A DNA stretch of 22,658 nt from Palsa-1392 sp036493915 (GTDB lineage: Bacteria > Verrucomicrobiota > Verrucomicrobiia > Chthoniobacterales > UBA10450). Both the position numbers and the translations under genes were made by a program. Within the stretch, counting starts at the first letter, position 1; each line of letters starts with the position of its first letter. Shown here piece after piece: positions 6,924 to 14,442 of this stretch. The notes beneath the pieces are model-generated. The model was given only the letters and a program-made list of their open reading frames with translations. It did not search any database and was not told the origin of the DNA. The DNA is taken from NCBI GenBank assembly GCA_036493915.1, contig DASXPA010000164.1, positions 1-22,658 of the forward strand, written 5' to 3'.

Positions 6924-7556
6924 ATGCCTGACCTTGCCAGCTGGATTCGTCCTCGCGACGAAAAGTGGTTCAAGCCGATCCTGGCGATGCGACCCGAGAT
7001 CAATGTCTGCAACGCGGCGCTAGGCGAGGTCGATCTCGATGAAATGGACGCGCTCCTTCTCACCGGTGGGAACGACATTTCGCAGGAATATCTGCGACAG
7101 CCTGTCCCCGATCCGTCCGTCCTCGAGGAAGGCGATTTACCGCGGGACAAATGGGAGTTCGCCACGGTCGAAAAAGCGCTCGAACGCGGCCTGCCGATCC
7201 TCGCGATCTGCAAAGGGATGCAGCTCTTGAACGTCGCCCTCGGTGGCACCCTTCACCTCGACATTCGCGGGCACAATCTTCCCGAGCAGAAATCGCACGA
7301 CATTCAACCGCTTCGCAACGATGCCGGGGCGACGCATCGTTTTGAGAAAGTGAACAGCTCGCATCATCAGGCGATCGATCGCGTTGCGGATGGCTTCGCC
7401 GTGGAATCGTGGTGCACGACTGACGGCGTCATCGAGCAGATGCGCCTGACGGATCGGCCTTTCGGGCTCGCCGTCCAATATCATCCCGAGCGCGGCTCGC
7501 TTTACGCGCCGCTCTTCGCCGATTTTTTCGCTCGTCTTCTCGTGCCTAACGCCTAA
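6924..7556 (+). CDS. Class I glutamine amidotransferase-like hydrolase (peptidase C26)
   Basis: A 210-residue protein of the gamma-glutamyl hydrolase family, which includes PuuD-like gamma-glutamyl-GABA hydrolases. Seen in order: LLLTGGNDIS (residues 47-56), the nucleophile Cys96 in AICKGMQLLNVALGG, and His187 and Glu189 in VQYHPERG, completing a Cys-His-Glu triad. Intact relatives begin with an ASWIRPRDE-like strand as here, so the ATG at 6924 is preferred, although the frame is open back to 6813. Members cleave gamma-glutamyl amides in polyamine or folate breakdown, or remain uncharacterised; no polyamine gene is nearby, so the substrate is open. Its final codons and TAA stop are formed by two overlapping nonamer copies (7544-7559). 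Confidence 0.85.
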   Translation: MPDLASWIRPRDEKWFKPILAMRPEINVCNAALGEVDLDEMDALLLTGGNDISQEYLRQPVPDPSVLEEGDLPRDKWEFATVEKALERGLPILAICKGMQLLNVALGGTLHLDIRGHNLPEQKSHDIQPLRNDAGATHRFEKVNSSHHQAIDRVADGFAVESWCTTDGVIEQMRLTDRPFGLAVQYHPERGSLYAPLFADFFARLLVPNA

Positions 7557-7559
7557 CGA
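7544..7559 (-). repeat. Two overlapping nonamer copies at a stop codon
   Basis: GCCTAACGCCTAACGA: two 8-base cores (7544-7551 and 7551-7558) in tandem, sharing one base. The second is a full nonamer and its TAA (7554-7556) is the stop of the C26 hydrolase. Confidence 0.9.
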
Positions 7560-7656
7560 TCCCAGCATGTCGACGCCGCAAAACACGATCGCGATTTTTA
7601 CGATCACGATTAGACGCTGAGTCCGAGTAACATGCAGGGCCAGGCCGTTTTTCGAC

Positions 7657-7676
7657 CTTCGGGATCGATCCCGAAG
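7657..7676. promoter_or_regulatory. Perfect 20-base palindrome
   Basis: CTTCGGGATCGATCCCGAAG is its own reverse complement over all 20 bases. It lies 100 bases after the C26 hydrolase. As RNA it would form a stem with no real loop and no following U tract, so it fits a dimeric protein-binding site or repeat end better than an intrinsic terminator. Confidence 0.5.
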
Positions 7677-7751
7677 CCTTTCGACCCGTGCCGATTGCAT
7701 GCAATACATCGCCCGGCGGATTGTCAGCGGAGCACTGAGCCTGATTGATTG

Positions 7752-7815
7752 ATCCGCAGATTACGCAGATTTTGAATAGGGATTTTGTCTCCCTTCATCC
7801 GCGAAATCCGCAGAC
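7752..7815. repeat. Repeat-like tract, GCAGATTACGCAGATT type
   Basis: Contains CCGCAGATTACGCAGATTTT and, 25 bases on, ATCCGCGAAATCCGCAG, i.e. near-repeats of a (A)TCCGCAGATT/GCGAAATCCGC unit. Tracts of this wording are scattered between genes in PVC genomes; function unknown. It abuts the queD stop. Confidence 0.45.
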
Positions 7816-7817
7816 AG

Positions 7818-8180
7818 CTAGCTCCCCCGATAAACGCAGCGCGCGGTCGGCGTCTCGTGGATCACGATCTCGCAAAGCCCCGGGCAATGCGGCGCCAGCT
7901 TTGCCCAAAACCACGCCGACATGTTTTCAATCGTCGGATTCTCGAGGCCGGTAATCTCATTCAAATAAGAATGATCGAGTTGCGCGACGAGCGGCTTCAT
8001 CGCGTCGCCGATCTGTGCGTGGTCGTAAACCCAGCCAGTCGCGCTATCGACTTCGCCTTCGACGCTTACTTCCACCTTGAAGCTGTGGCCGTGCATTTTG
8101 CGGCACTTGTGACCCTCTGGTGCGGACGGCAAAGTTTGAGCGGCTTCGAAGGTAAAGTCTTTCGTTAGGCGAGCGCGCAT
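7818..8180 (-). CDS. queD: 6-carboxy-5,6,7,8-tetrahydropterin synthase QueD
   Basis: A 120-residue enzyme (E. coli QueD is 121), converting 7,8-dihydroneopterin triphosphate to 6-carboxytetrahydropterin, the second step to queuosine and other deazapurines. Visible: PEGHKCRKMHGHSF with the catalytic Cys26 and zinc ligands His30 and His32; LDHSYLN with the catalytic histidine; ENPTIENMS; and VIHETPTARCVYRG with the substrate-binding glutamate. The first zinc ligand, usually His in FEAAH, is Gln15 here (FTFEAAQTLP). Start ATG 8180 gives the standard length; ATG 8198 and GTG 8210 are in frame but add unneeded residues. No other queuosine genes and no preQ1 riboswitch are seen nearby. Confidence 0.9.
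   Translation of the reverse strand: MRARLTKDFTFEAAQTLPSAPEGHKCRKMHGHSFKVEVSVEGEVDSATGWVYDHAQIGDAMKPLVAQLDHSYLNEITGLENPTIENMSAWFWAKLAPHCPGLCEIVIHETPTARCVYRGS
8162..8170 (+). repeat. TCGTTAGGC nonamer copy
   Basis: Exact copy within codons 4-7 of queD, antisense to it (read as Arg-Leu-Thr-Lys). Followed by GAGCG, as at 2716. Confidence 0.9.
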
Positions 8181-8210
8181 CGCAGGCAAAAATCGCATCG
8201 GAGAGAGCAC

Positions 8211-8344
8211 CTGTCATCCCGCTGCGACGGAGGTGCTTTTCCGTGTCATCCCGTGCGCTGAACGGACATTTTCCTGCTGCAAAGGCTTCTCCTCGCGCAC
8301 GGGTTCGCGTTCCCTTCTCGCCTGATTAGCTTCTTCTGTTCGCC
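8211..8344. other. Divergent promoter region with REP-like remnants
   Basis: The gap between queD and the MFS gene contains GTCATCCCG twice (8213-8221 and 8245-8253). The first reads on as CTGCGACGGAGGTGCTT, a decayed match to the start of the REP-like elements at 6235 and 15138. Promoters for both flanking genes must lie here or in the queD 5' end; none is convincing by eye. Confidence 0.4.
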
Positions 8345-9592
8345 ATGGGCTCCACGATCACCGAACCGCATCTCATCGAGGGGGAAGCCGCGCCTGGCCG
8401 GAAGCGTGCCACCAGCCCCACGGTGCTCGCGATTTTGTTCGCGATCAGTTTTTCGCATCTGCTCAACGATTCGATTCAATCGCTCATTCCGGCGATCTAT
8501 CCGCTGCTCAAGCGAAGCTTCCACCTCAGCTTCGTCCAGGTCGGGCTCATTACCCTCGCCTTTCAAATGACGGCGTCGATCCTGCAACCGTTCGTCGGTC
8601 TTTTCACCGATCGGCGGCCGCAGCCCTTCTCGCTCGCCTGCGGCATGGGGCTGACCTTGGGCGGGCTCGGCCTGCTTTCGCAGGCGGGCAATTTTGCGAT
8701 GGTCGTCGCAGCGGCGGCGCTCGTCGGAATGGGCTCATCGATTTTCCACCCGGAATCGTCGCGTGTCGCCCACCTCGCCTCCGGCGGGCGCACCGGGCTG
8801 GCGCAATCGATTTTCCAAGTCGGCGGGAATGCCGGGAGCTCGTTAGGCCCGCTGCTCGCGGCGTTAATTGTTGTTCCTTACGGGCAGCGGAGCGTCTTGT
8901 GGTTTGCGCTCTTCGCGCTCCTCGGTATCGCGATCCTGGTCGGCGTCGGTAAATGGTATCGCAGTCATCTCGCGGAAAGGAAGGCGCGCTCCGCGCCTCC
9001 CGCCGAAACACGCCCGATGTCGCGTCGAGTGGCGCTGGCGCTGGTTGTGCTCGGCGTGCTCATCTTTTCGAAATACTTCTATCTCGCCAGCCTAACGAAC
9101 TACTACACGTTTTACCTCATCCAAAAATTCCATCTCTCGGTCCGGGCCGCGCAGCTGCATTTGTTTCTCTTCCTTTTCGCGGTCGCCGTCGGCACCGTGC
9201 TCGGCGGACCAGTGGGCGATCGCTACGGACGCAAGCTGGTGATCTGGATTTCCATTCTTGGCGTCGCGCCCTTCACGATCGCGCTGCCCTACGCGAATCT
9301 CTTCTGGACCGGCGCCCTCACGGTCGTGATCGGTCTCATCCTCGCCTCGGCTTTTTCAGCGATCCTGGTTTACGCACAAGAACTGGTGCCGGGAAAAGTC
9401 GGACTTATTTCCGGATTATTTTTCGGGCTCGCCTTCGGCATGGCAGGCATCGGCTCCGCCGTGCTCGGCGAAATCGCCGATCGCACGAGCATCGCCTACG
9501 TCTTCCATCTCTGTTCCTTTCTGCCGCTGATCGGTTTGCTCACGGCGTTCTTGCCAAACATCAGGCGTCACTCCTCCTCGGTTGCGGTATGA
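8345..9592 (+). CDS. fsr: Fosmidomycin-resistance (Fsr)-like MFS exporter
   Basis: A 415-residue inner-membrane transporter with about 12 hydrophobic segments, close to E. coli Fsr (406). The first helix region FSHLLNDSIQSLIPAIYPLLK is diagnostic of the Fsr branch, as are QPFVGLFTDRRPQPF (the loop 2-3 motif A) and GMGSSIFHPESSRVAHLASGG in helices 4-5. A second motif-A-like loop, GGPVGDRYGRKLVI, opens the second half. Fsr exports fosmidomycin when overproduced; the physiological substrate is unknown, and a general small-molecule efflux role is all that should be inferred. The first 25 residues are a soluble extension. It contains nonamer copies at 8840 and 9090. Confidence 0.85.
   Translation: MGSTITEPHLIEGEAAPGRKRATSPTVLAILFAISFSHLLNDSIQSLIPAIYPLLKRSFHLSFVQVGLITLAFQMTASILQPFVGLFTDRRPQPFSLACGMGLTLGGLGLLSQAGNFAMVVAAAALVGMGSSIFHPESSRVAHLASGGRTGLAQSIFQVGGNAGSSLGPLLAALIVVPYGQRSVLWFALFALLGIAILVGVGKWYRSHLAERKARSAPPAETRPMSRRVALALVVLGVLIFSKYFYLASLTNYYTFYLIQKFHLSVRAAQLHLFLFLFAVAVGTVLGGPVGDRYGRKLVIWISILGVAPFTIALPYANLFWTGALTVVIGLILASAFSAILVYAQELVPGKVGLISGLFFGLAFGMAGIGSAVLGEIADRTSIAYVFHLCSFLPLIGLLTAFLPNIRRHSSSVAV
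8840..8848 (+). repeat. TCGTTAGGC nonamer copy
   Basis: Exact copy in the fsr-like gene, sense strand, codons TCG TTA GGC (Ser-Leu-Gly). Confidence 0.9.
9090..9098 (-). repeat. TCGTTAGGC nonamer copy
   Basis: Exact copy in the fsr-like gene on the opposite strand, read as Ser-Leu-Thr. It lies 250 bases from the sense copy at 8840. Confidence 0.9.
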
Positions 9593-9600
9593 GCTGTCCA

Positions 9601-9622
9601 CAGGTCAAATTGATACGACCTG
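9601..9622. promoter_or_regulatory. Short inverted repeat after the MFS gene
   Basis: CAGGTC and GACCTG arms separated by ten bases, centred in the 49-base gap before the next gene. Too short and without a T-run to be called a terminator; could be an operator or chance. Confidence 0.25.
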
Positions 9623-9641
9623 AACTTTACTGCCTCGTCCC

Positions 9642-10163
9642 ATGTCTGAGTTAGCGATACGGTTCAAGCGAAACGCAGACGGCTCAGCGGCGCTCACCTG
9701 CACAAGGGTCGACGGATCGGTGACCTGGCAACGGCAAACTGGCCAGCGCGGTCTCGTTTTTCCGGCGCATGATTTGACTCACTATGCCGTCGAGACGGTT
9801 CTGGAATATGAGCACGGTTTTTATGGATTGCTCGCAAGCGGCTGGGAAATGGGCGATTTCGCGGCGCCCTGGCCGCGTGGGCCGATCCCGGAAGAGGCGC
9901 GGGAAGTGGAATTGCTCGTCGGGCTTTTCGAAGTGGAACGCCGGATGGGAGATGGCTGGAAGGCTGCAGACTTGCGCGCACAAGGGGAGATCTATGCTGC
10001 CGGCCAAGGAAGCGGACGAAAGGCCATCACGATGCCGGCATTGACGGATGAGGACGTGGGCAGAATCCACACGCTGCTGCAAGAGTTGCTGGGGCGATGG
10101 GCGGCAACTTCGCCGGGTGGGACGCTCGAGCTTTCCTTCCACCTCTCCGCGCCCGCGACCTAA
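9642..10163 (+). CDS. Conserved-looking hypothetical protein
   Basis: A 173-residue soluble protein that I cannot place in a named family. The N-terminal part is beta-rich (ELAIRFKRNADGSAALTCTRVDGSVTWQ), then VFPAHDLTHYAVE (residues 39-51), with His43, Asp44 and His47 spaced like a metal or active site, and GFYGLLASGWEMGDF. The C-terminal third is helical (LTDEDVGRIHTLLQELL). There is no signal peptide or membrane segment. The ATG at 9642 is the first in frame; no ribosome site is clear. It lies between the MFS gene (49-base gap) and the DsbD-like gene (42-base gap), all on the plus strand, so it may share a transcript. The stop region ACCTAATGATCGG resembles a decayed nonamer. Confidence 0.7.
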   Translation: MSELAIRFKRNADGSAALTCTRVDGSVTWQRQTGQRGLVFPAHDLTHYAVETVLEYEHGFYGLLASGWEMGDFAAPWPRGPIPEEAREVELLVGLFEVERRMGDGWKAADLRAQGEIYAAGQGSGRKAITMPALTDEDVGRIHTLLQELLGRWAATSPGGTLELSFHLSAPAT

Positions 10164-10205
10164 TGATCGGAATTGGTCGCGCAACATTGCCCGTCTCTGG
10201 GAGCA

Positions 10206-12344
10206 ATGGTAACTAGACGGATGAATTGCTCGCGCGGCGTCGCGCTCGCCCTTCTGCTTGCGGCGCTTCTCATTTGCCCCGGCCAGACGTCGGCGCAGAT
10301 GTTCCAAGGCCACAACCTGGTGCAAGCGAGCCTGATCGCGGATACGACGGCGATCGTGCCGGGGCAGCCGTTCACCGCCGGGCTGCTCCTGAAGATGGCC
10401 CCAAGCTGGCACAGTTACTGGCGATATCCGGGCGACGCCGGCATCCCGACCGAAATCAAATGGCACCTGCCGCAAGGCTGGAAAGCCGGCCCGATGCAAT
10501 GGCCAATCCCGCTCAAGCTGAACGAGCCGGGCGACATCCAGATTTACGGTTATCACGACGAAGTGCTGCTCATGATGCAGCTCACGCCGCCGGCCAGGAT
10601 CGCCGAGAAGTCGGTTCATCTCGCGGGCGATGCCGACTGGCTTGTCTGCGCGAAAATCTGTATCCCCGGGGATGGCAAAGTGCAGCTCGATCTGCCGGTA
10701 GCCAACTCAGCGACGGCGGCGAACCAGGAATTATTCTCCAAGTTTCGCGCGCAGTTGCCGAAGCCGTTGCCGAGCGGCGCGGAGTCGGCGATCAAGTGGA
10801 CGCGGGAAGCAAAATCGTTTCGCCTCACGATCGGGGATAAGAGCCTGGCGCAGAAAGCGAGCGTCGATTTCTTCCCGTTGCCGAAAGCGCCCACCGTCAT
10901 CGGGCATCCAAAACGTGAGCTTTCGAACGACGGCTCGATCGTCTTCACGCTTCCGTTCGAAACCGCGCCGCCGGATATGCAGTCGCTCGATGGCCTGATC
11001 GTCTTCGATCATCAGGCGTGGTCGTTAGGCTCAGCGGCGATCCAATCGACAGGGACGGAGGAAGCGAAGCCAGCGTCCGCTCTCTCCGGTGGTCTGCTCA
11101 AGTATCTTCTCTTTGGTTTTATCGGCGGTTTTATTCTCAATCTGATGCCATGCGTGCTTCCGGTAATTTCGTTGAAGATTTTTGGTTTCATTCAGCACGC
11201 GGGCGATAGCCGTCGGAAGATTTTTGGTAATGGCGTCGCCTTCGCCGCCGGCATCTTCGTTTGGTTCATCGCCCTCGCGCTCCTCATGATCGCGCTCAAG
11301 GCCGCCGGCCATCAGATCACCTGGGCATTTCAATTTACAAATCCGATCTTCGTCGTCGTGATGAGCGCGGTCGTGCTTGTCTTCGCGCTCAATCTTTTTG
11401 GCGTTTTCGAGATCACGCTCTCGTCGCGTGCGACAACCGGACTGCTCGGCTGGAGCGCGCAGGAAGGTTATGCCGGCTCTTTTTTTCAAGGCGTCTTCGC
11501 GACCGTGCTTGCGACCCCGTGCACCGCGCCGTTTCTGGGGAGCGCGCTCGGTTTTGCGTTCGCTGCCTCGGCCGGAATCATCCTGCTCATGTTTTTCGCG
11601 ATCGCAGCGGGAATGAGCGCGCCCTATCTCCTTCTCACTGCGCAGCCCGCCTGGCTCCGCTTCGTCCCGCGCCCCGGCCCGTGGATGGTGCACGTGAAAC
11701 AGTTCATGGGCTTTCTGCTCATCGCCACGCTCCTCTTTCTCCTCTGGGTCCTCGGCGCGGAACGCGGTCCGGACGCCGCCATCTGGACGAGCGCATTTCT
11801 GCTCGCGCTTAGCATCGCCTGCTGGATGAAAGGCTCATTTCTTCTTCCGGGAGCATCGCTCGCCCGGCGCTCCCTCGTGCTCGGGCTCATGCTCCTGCTC
11901 GTGCTCGGCAGTGGCTTCTATTTCATCGGAGAAAAATTTGCCGCGACCAAAATCGCCGCCGTCAGCCTAACCAAAAGTGATTGGGTTCCCTTCGGTCCAA
12001 TCCGCCTGCAAAGCGAGCTCGCGCAAGGCCGCAGCGTCTTTATCGATTTCACCGCCGCCTGGTGTATCACCTGCAAATTCAACGAAGCCTCCGTTCTCGA
12101 GACCGCCGCCGTGAAGGAAGCTTTCAAGCATTACGGGATCGTGAAAATGAAAGCCGACTGGACGAACGCCGACCCCGTGATCACGAAAACTTTGAAACAG
12201 TTTGGTCGCGTCGGTGTCCCACTCTACGTGCTCTATCCGGCTTCAGCTCCCGACAAACCGATTGTCCTGCCGGAGCTGCTCACCCAGGCGCTGGTCCTGG
12301 ATCATTTACAATCAATTGCGCCAAAACTGGCGCTCACACCTTAA
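10206..12344 (+). CDS. DsbD/ScsB-type thiol:disulfide interchange protein
   Basis: A 712-residue inner-membrane protein that carries electrons from cytoplasmic thioredoxin to periplasmic partners. A signal peptide (about residues 1-32, hydrophobic ALALLLAALLI) leads to a periplasmic domain with Cys148 and Cys152 in WLVCAKICIPG. Next come about eight membrane segments with Cys316 in LMPCVLPVISLK and Cys439 in ATPCTAPFLG, the intramembrane pair. A C-terminal periplasmic thioredoxin domain follows, with Cys620 and Cys623 in AAWCITCKFNE. All three redox pairs needed for the relay are present. ATG 10206 is chosen; ATG 10221 would also give a good signal peptide. The redoxin gene follows after 7 bases and is the likely client. 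Confidence 0.92.
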   Translation: MVTRRMNCSRGVALALLLAALLICPGQTSAQMFQGHNLVQASLIADTTAIVPGQPFTAGLLLKMAPSWHSYWRYPGDAGIPTEIKWHLPQGWKAGPMQWPIPLKLNEPGDIQIYGYHDEVLLMMQLTPPARIAEKSVHLAGDADWLVCAKICIPGDGKVQLDLPVANSATAANQELFSKFRAQLPKPLPSGAESAIKWTREAKSFRLTIGDKSLAQKASVDFFPLPKAPTVIGHPKRELSNDGSIVFTLPFETAPPDMQSLDGLIVFDHQAWSLGSAAIQSTGTEEAKPASALSGGLLKYLLFGFIGGFILNLMPCVLPVISLKIFGFIQHAGDSRRKIFGNGVAFAAGIFVWFIALALLMIALKAAGHQITWAFQFTNPIFVVVMSAVVLVFALNLFGVFEITLSSRATTGLLGWSAQEGYAGSFFQGVFATVLATPCTAPFLGSALGFAFAASAGIILLMFFAIAAGMSAPYLLLTAQPAWLRFVPRPGPWMVHVKQFMGFLLIATLLFLLWVLGAERGPDAAIWTSAFLLALSIACWMKGSFLLPGASLARRSLVLGLMLLLVLGSGFYFIGEKFAATKIAAVSLTKSDWVPFGPIRLQSELAQGRSVFIDFTAAWCITCKFNEASVLETAAVKEAFKHYGIVKMKADWTNADPVITKTLKQFGRVGVPLYVLYPASAPDKPIVLPELLTQALVLDHLQSIAPKLALTP
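11022..11030 (+). repeat. TCGTTAGGC nonamer copy
   Basis: Exact copy in the dsbD-like gene, sense, Ser-Leu-Gly, in the linker between the periplasmic and membrane domains. A variant (GCCTAACC, 11965-11972) lies before the thioredoxin domain. Confidence 0.9.
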
Positions 12345-12351
12345 TCAAAAT

Positions 12352-12963
12352 ATGAAAGCCAAACTCCTTTTTCTCAGCCTCACGATCCTCAGCGCCGGCC
12401 TACTCTGCGCCGCCGAATCTCCGCAAGTCGGAAGCGCGGCGCCTGGCTTCACCCTTCCTGACGCGCATGGAAGGATCGAGTCGTTGAGCAAATTCAAAGG
12501 AAAATACGTCGTCCTCGAATGGTTCAATCCCGGTTGTCCCTTCGTGCAAAAACATTACAGGAGCGACAACATGCAGACGATGCAGAAAGAGTTCACCGGC
12601 AAAGGCGTCGTCTGGCTGACAATCGATTCCTCAGCGCCGGGCGAACAGGGAAATCTCTCGCCGGCCGAAGCACAGAAGCAGATGGCAGATTGGAAAATGG
12701 ATCCAACTGCGTTCCTGCTCGATCCCACGGGCAAAGTCGGCCGCGAGTACGGCGCGACCAATACGCCTCACATGTTTGTCATCAATCCCGAGGGCAAGTT
12801 GATTTACGAGGGCGCGATCGACAGCAAACCATCGACCAATCAAAGCGACATCCAGACCGCGACCAACTACGTGAAAACGGCGTTGAATGAATCGATGGCC
12901 GGCAAGCCGGTCGCGACGACAACGACCAAGGCCTACGGCTGCAGCGTCAAATACGCCGACTAG
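12352..12963 (+). CDS. Exported redoxin (AhpC/TSA-like), DsbD partner
   Basis: A 203-residue thioredoxin-fold protein with a signal peptide (MKAKLLFLSLTILSAGLLCAA). The core has VGSAAPGFTLPDAHG, then EWFNPGCPFVQKHY with Cys62; the second thioredoxin cysteine is missing (CPFV, not CxxC), as in peroxiredoxins and in a widespread redoxin-domain subfamily that also has VWLTIDSS and TPHMFVINPEGKLIYEGAIDS, both present. A second cysteine, Cys197, sits in the C-terminal YGCSVKY and is a candidate resolving residue. Likely a periplasmic peroxide- or thiol-handling protein kept reduced by the DsbD-like protein, whose stop lies 7 bases upstream. The frame is open further upstream, but the signal peptide fixes the start at 12352. 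Confidence 0.85.
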   Translation: MKAKLLFLSLTILSAGLLCAAESPQVGSAAPGFTLPDAHGRIESLSKFKGKYVVLEWFNPGCPFVQKHYRSDNMQTMQKEFTGKGVVWLTIDSSAPGEQGNLSPAEAQKQMADWKMDPTAFLLDPTGKVGREYGATNTPHMFVINPEGKLIYEGAIDSKPSTNQSDIQTATNYVKTALNESMAGKPVATTTTKAYGCSVKYAD

Positions 12964-13760
12964 GCGCGCTTTGCGTTGAAGCGGCTGGCCACTCGCAGGA
13001 GCGGCATCGGCGTTAGTCTAACGATCGCCATGCCCGCCTTCATCGCCCATCCGGGAATGACCAGCGCGCGATCGCGCTCCACTGCGCAAAGCGCCGCGCT
13101 CACCACTTGCTCGACCGGCACATAAACAAACTCCGGGCCGGGGACGGCGCCGCTATCGGCCTTGCGGCGCGCGACCTCGGTAAACTCCGTCCGCACCGGT
13201 CCTGGGCAGAGCGCAGTGACGCGCACTCCGGTGCCGCGCAACTCGGCGCGGAGCGCTTCCGAAAAACTGGTCACGTAAGCTTTGCTTGCAGCGTAGACGG
13301 CAAAGTTCGCCATCGGCAGAAAACCAGCCGACGAGCTGACGTTCAGGATCGCGCCGCGTTTGCGCGCGATCATCGACGGCAAGAGCGCCCGCGTCAGCCG
13401 CGTGAGCGCGACCATGTTGACCGACATGATCCGCTCGATTTTTTCCGGCTCCGCGCTGGCAAACGAACCGAGATCACCGAGGCCGGCGTTGTTGATGAGG
13501 AAATCGAGCGGATATTTTTCGTCAGCGATGCAGCGGACGAGCGCATCGATTTGTTCGGGCTTCGTCAGATCAGTCGGCCGAACCTCGACACGCAACTGCG
13601 GATGATGCGTCAGCAATTCGTCGCGCAATTGCCCGAGTCGCTCTCGCCGCCGCGCGACCAGGATGAGAAGCTTCGCGCGCCCAGCCAGCTGCCGTGCAAA
13701 CTCCTGCCCGATGCCGGCCGAGGCTCCGGTGATGAGTACCTGGCAATGATCGAATCGCAT
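12960..13760 (-). CDS. Short-chain dehydrogenase/reductase
   Basis: A 266-residue classical SDR with an NAD(P)-binding Rossmann fold: LITGASAGIGQEFA near the N-terminus, LINNAGLG, the catalytic serine in NVSSSAGF and YAASKAY with the catalytic Tyr and Lys four apart. ARRRERL after the second strand suggests NADP(H) preference. It is closest in feel to the DltE/YqjQ group of SDRs acting on lipid or acyl substrates; the true substrate is unknown. Its ATG (13760) overlaps by one base the TGA of the upstream esterase gene, so the two are coupled. Its TAG overlaps the TAG of the convergent redoxin gene (12960-12963). Confidence 0.9.
   Translation of the reverse strand: MRFDHCQVLITGASAGIGQEFARQLAGRAKLLILVARRRERLGQLRDELLTHHPQLRVEVRPTDLTKPEQIDALVRCIADEKYPLDFLINNAGLGDLGSFASAEPEKIERIMSVNMVALTRLTRALLPSMIARKRGAILNVSSSAGFLPMANFAVYAASKAYVTSFSEALRAELRGTGVRVTALCPGPVRTEFTEVARRKADSGAVPGPEFVYVPVEQVVSAALCAVERDRALVIPGWAMKAGMAIVRLTPMPLLRVASRFNAKRA
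13011..13023. repeat. Palindromic pair of nonamer variants
   Basis: CGTTAGTCTAACG: two one-mismatch cores facing each other and overlapping, forming a 13-base perfect palindrome near the 3' end of the SDR gene. Confidence 0.5.
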
Positions 13761-14392
13761 CACGATCCGCTTTTCGTGAGAAGCGGCGCGAGGATGCGCC
13801 AGACATTTTTCGCCACAATTTTGTGTCCAGCCGCTGTCGGATGAATCTGATCCGCCTGATTCAAATCGGGATGACCGCCGACACCTTCGAGCAGAAAAGG
13901 AATGAGCGCAGCGTGATTCTTCTCCGCCAGCTCCGGAAACGCCGCGCGAAAATCGGCCGCATATTGAGCGCCAAAATTCGGCGGGATTTCCATCCCCGCG
14001 ATGACGATTTTCACCGGCGGGTTTTTTGCTTTCACGCGATCCATGATCTCCTGGAGATTCTGCTTCATTGCCGGGATCGGGAGCCCGCGCAGGCCGTCGT
14101 TGGCGCCGAGCTCGAGAACGAGAACATCGATCGGCTTTTGCAGAATCCAGTCGAGCCGGCTCAAGCCGCCTGCAGTCGTATCCCCGCTGAGGCCGGCGTT
14201 GATGACATCGTAGGGCAGGTGCTGCGCGCGAATTTTTTCCTGGATCAGCGCGGGGAAAGCCTGCGCCTGCTCGACGCCGCGACCGGCAGTGATGCTGTCG
14301 CCGAGAAAGAGAATCGTCCCGCCGAAGACGGACGAAGCGCTGCAGAGGAGGAAAAGCGCGAGCGCGCGCTCACGCCAAGCCAAATTCCTCAT
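13760..14392 (-). CDS. tesA: TesA-like SGNH esterase/lysophospholipase
   Basis: A 210-residue exported SGNH hydrolase. A signal peptide (MRNLAWRERALALFLLCSASS...) is followed by block I, LFLGDSITAGRGV, with nucleophile Ser33; block II glycine in INAGLSGDTTAGG; block III ELGANDGLRG with Asn98; and block V DQIHPTAAGH with Asp181 and His184. This is the full catalytic set of E. coli TesA (acyl-CoA thioesterase I / lysophospholipase L1). The frame is open to 14443, but ATG 14392 gives the signal peptide. In many bacteria tesA lies divergent from ybbA-ybbP, and the same arrangement is seen here with 50 bases between the starts. Confidence 0.92.
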   Translation of the reverse strand: MRNLAWRERALALFLLCSASSVFGGTILFLGDSITAGRGVEQAQAFPALIQEKIRAQHLPYDVINAGLSGDTTAGGLSRLDWILQKPIDVLVLELGANDGLRGLPIPAMKQNLQEIMDRVKAKNPPVKIVIAGMEIPPNFGAQYAADFRAAFPELAEKNHAALIPFLLEGVGGHPDLNQADQIHPTAAGHKIVAKNVWRILAPLLTKSGS

Positions 14393-14442
14393 GCGCGGCG
14401 AACCCTCATCGCGTAAGCAAGACGCGCCGCCGCGCAACGTCA
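14393..14442. promoter_or_regulatory. Divergent promoter space between tesA and ybbA
   Basis: Only 50 bases separate the two start codons, so promoters facing both ways must overlap one another or the coding ends. GC-rich, with no recognisable boxes by eye. Confidence 0.4.

Larger units (their letters stand above)
7557..7817. other. Intergenic region with palindrome and repeat debris
   Basis: A 261-base gap between convergent genes. It holds a perfect 20-base palindrome (7657-7676), and an ATG at 7699 opening 17 codons (MQYIARRIVSGALSLID) that resemble the start of a DppB-type permease but stop at once. It ends in a repeat-like tract, ATCCGCAGATTACGCAG, with ATCCGCGAAATCCGCAG further on (7752-7815). 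The last has the look of intergenic repeats common in Verrucomicrobia and Planctomycetes. No intact gene seen. Confidence 0.5.

Noticed and set aside
7699..7752. 17-codon frame MQYIARRIVSGALSLID resembling a DppB-type permease start
   Set aside because: Stops at once and nothing permease-like follows in any frame I could read; noted only in the intergenic entry.
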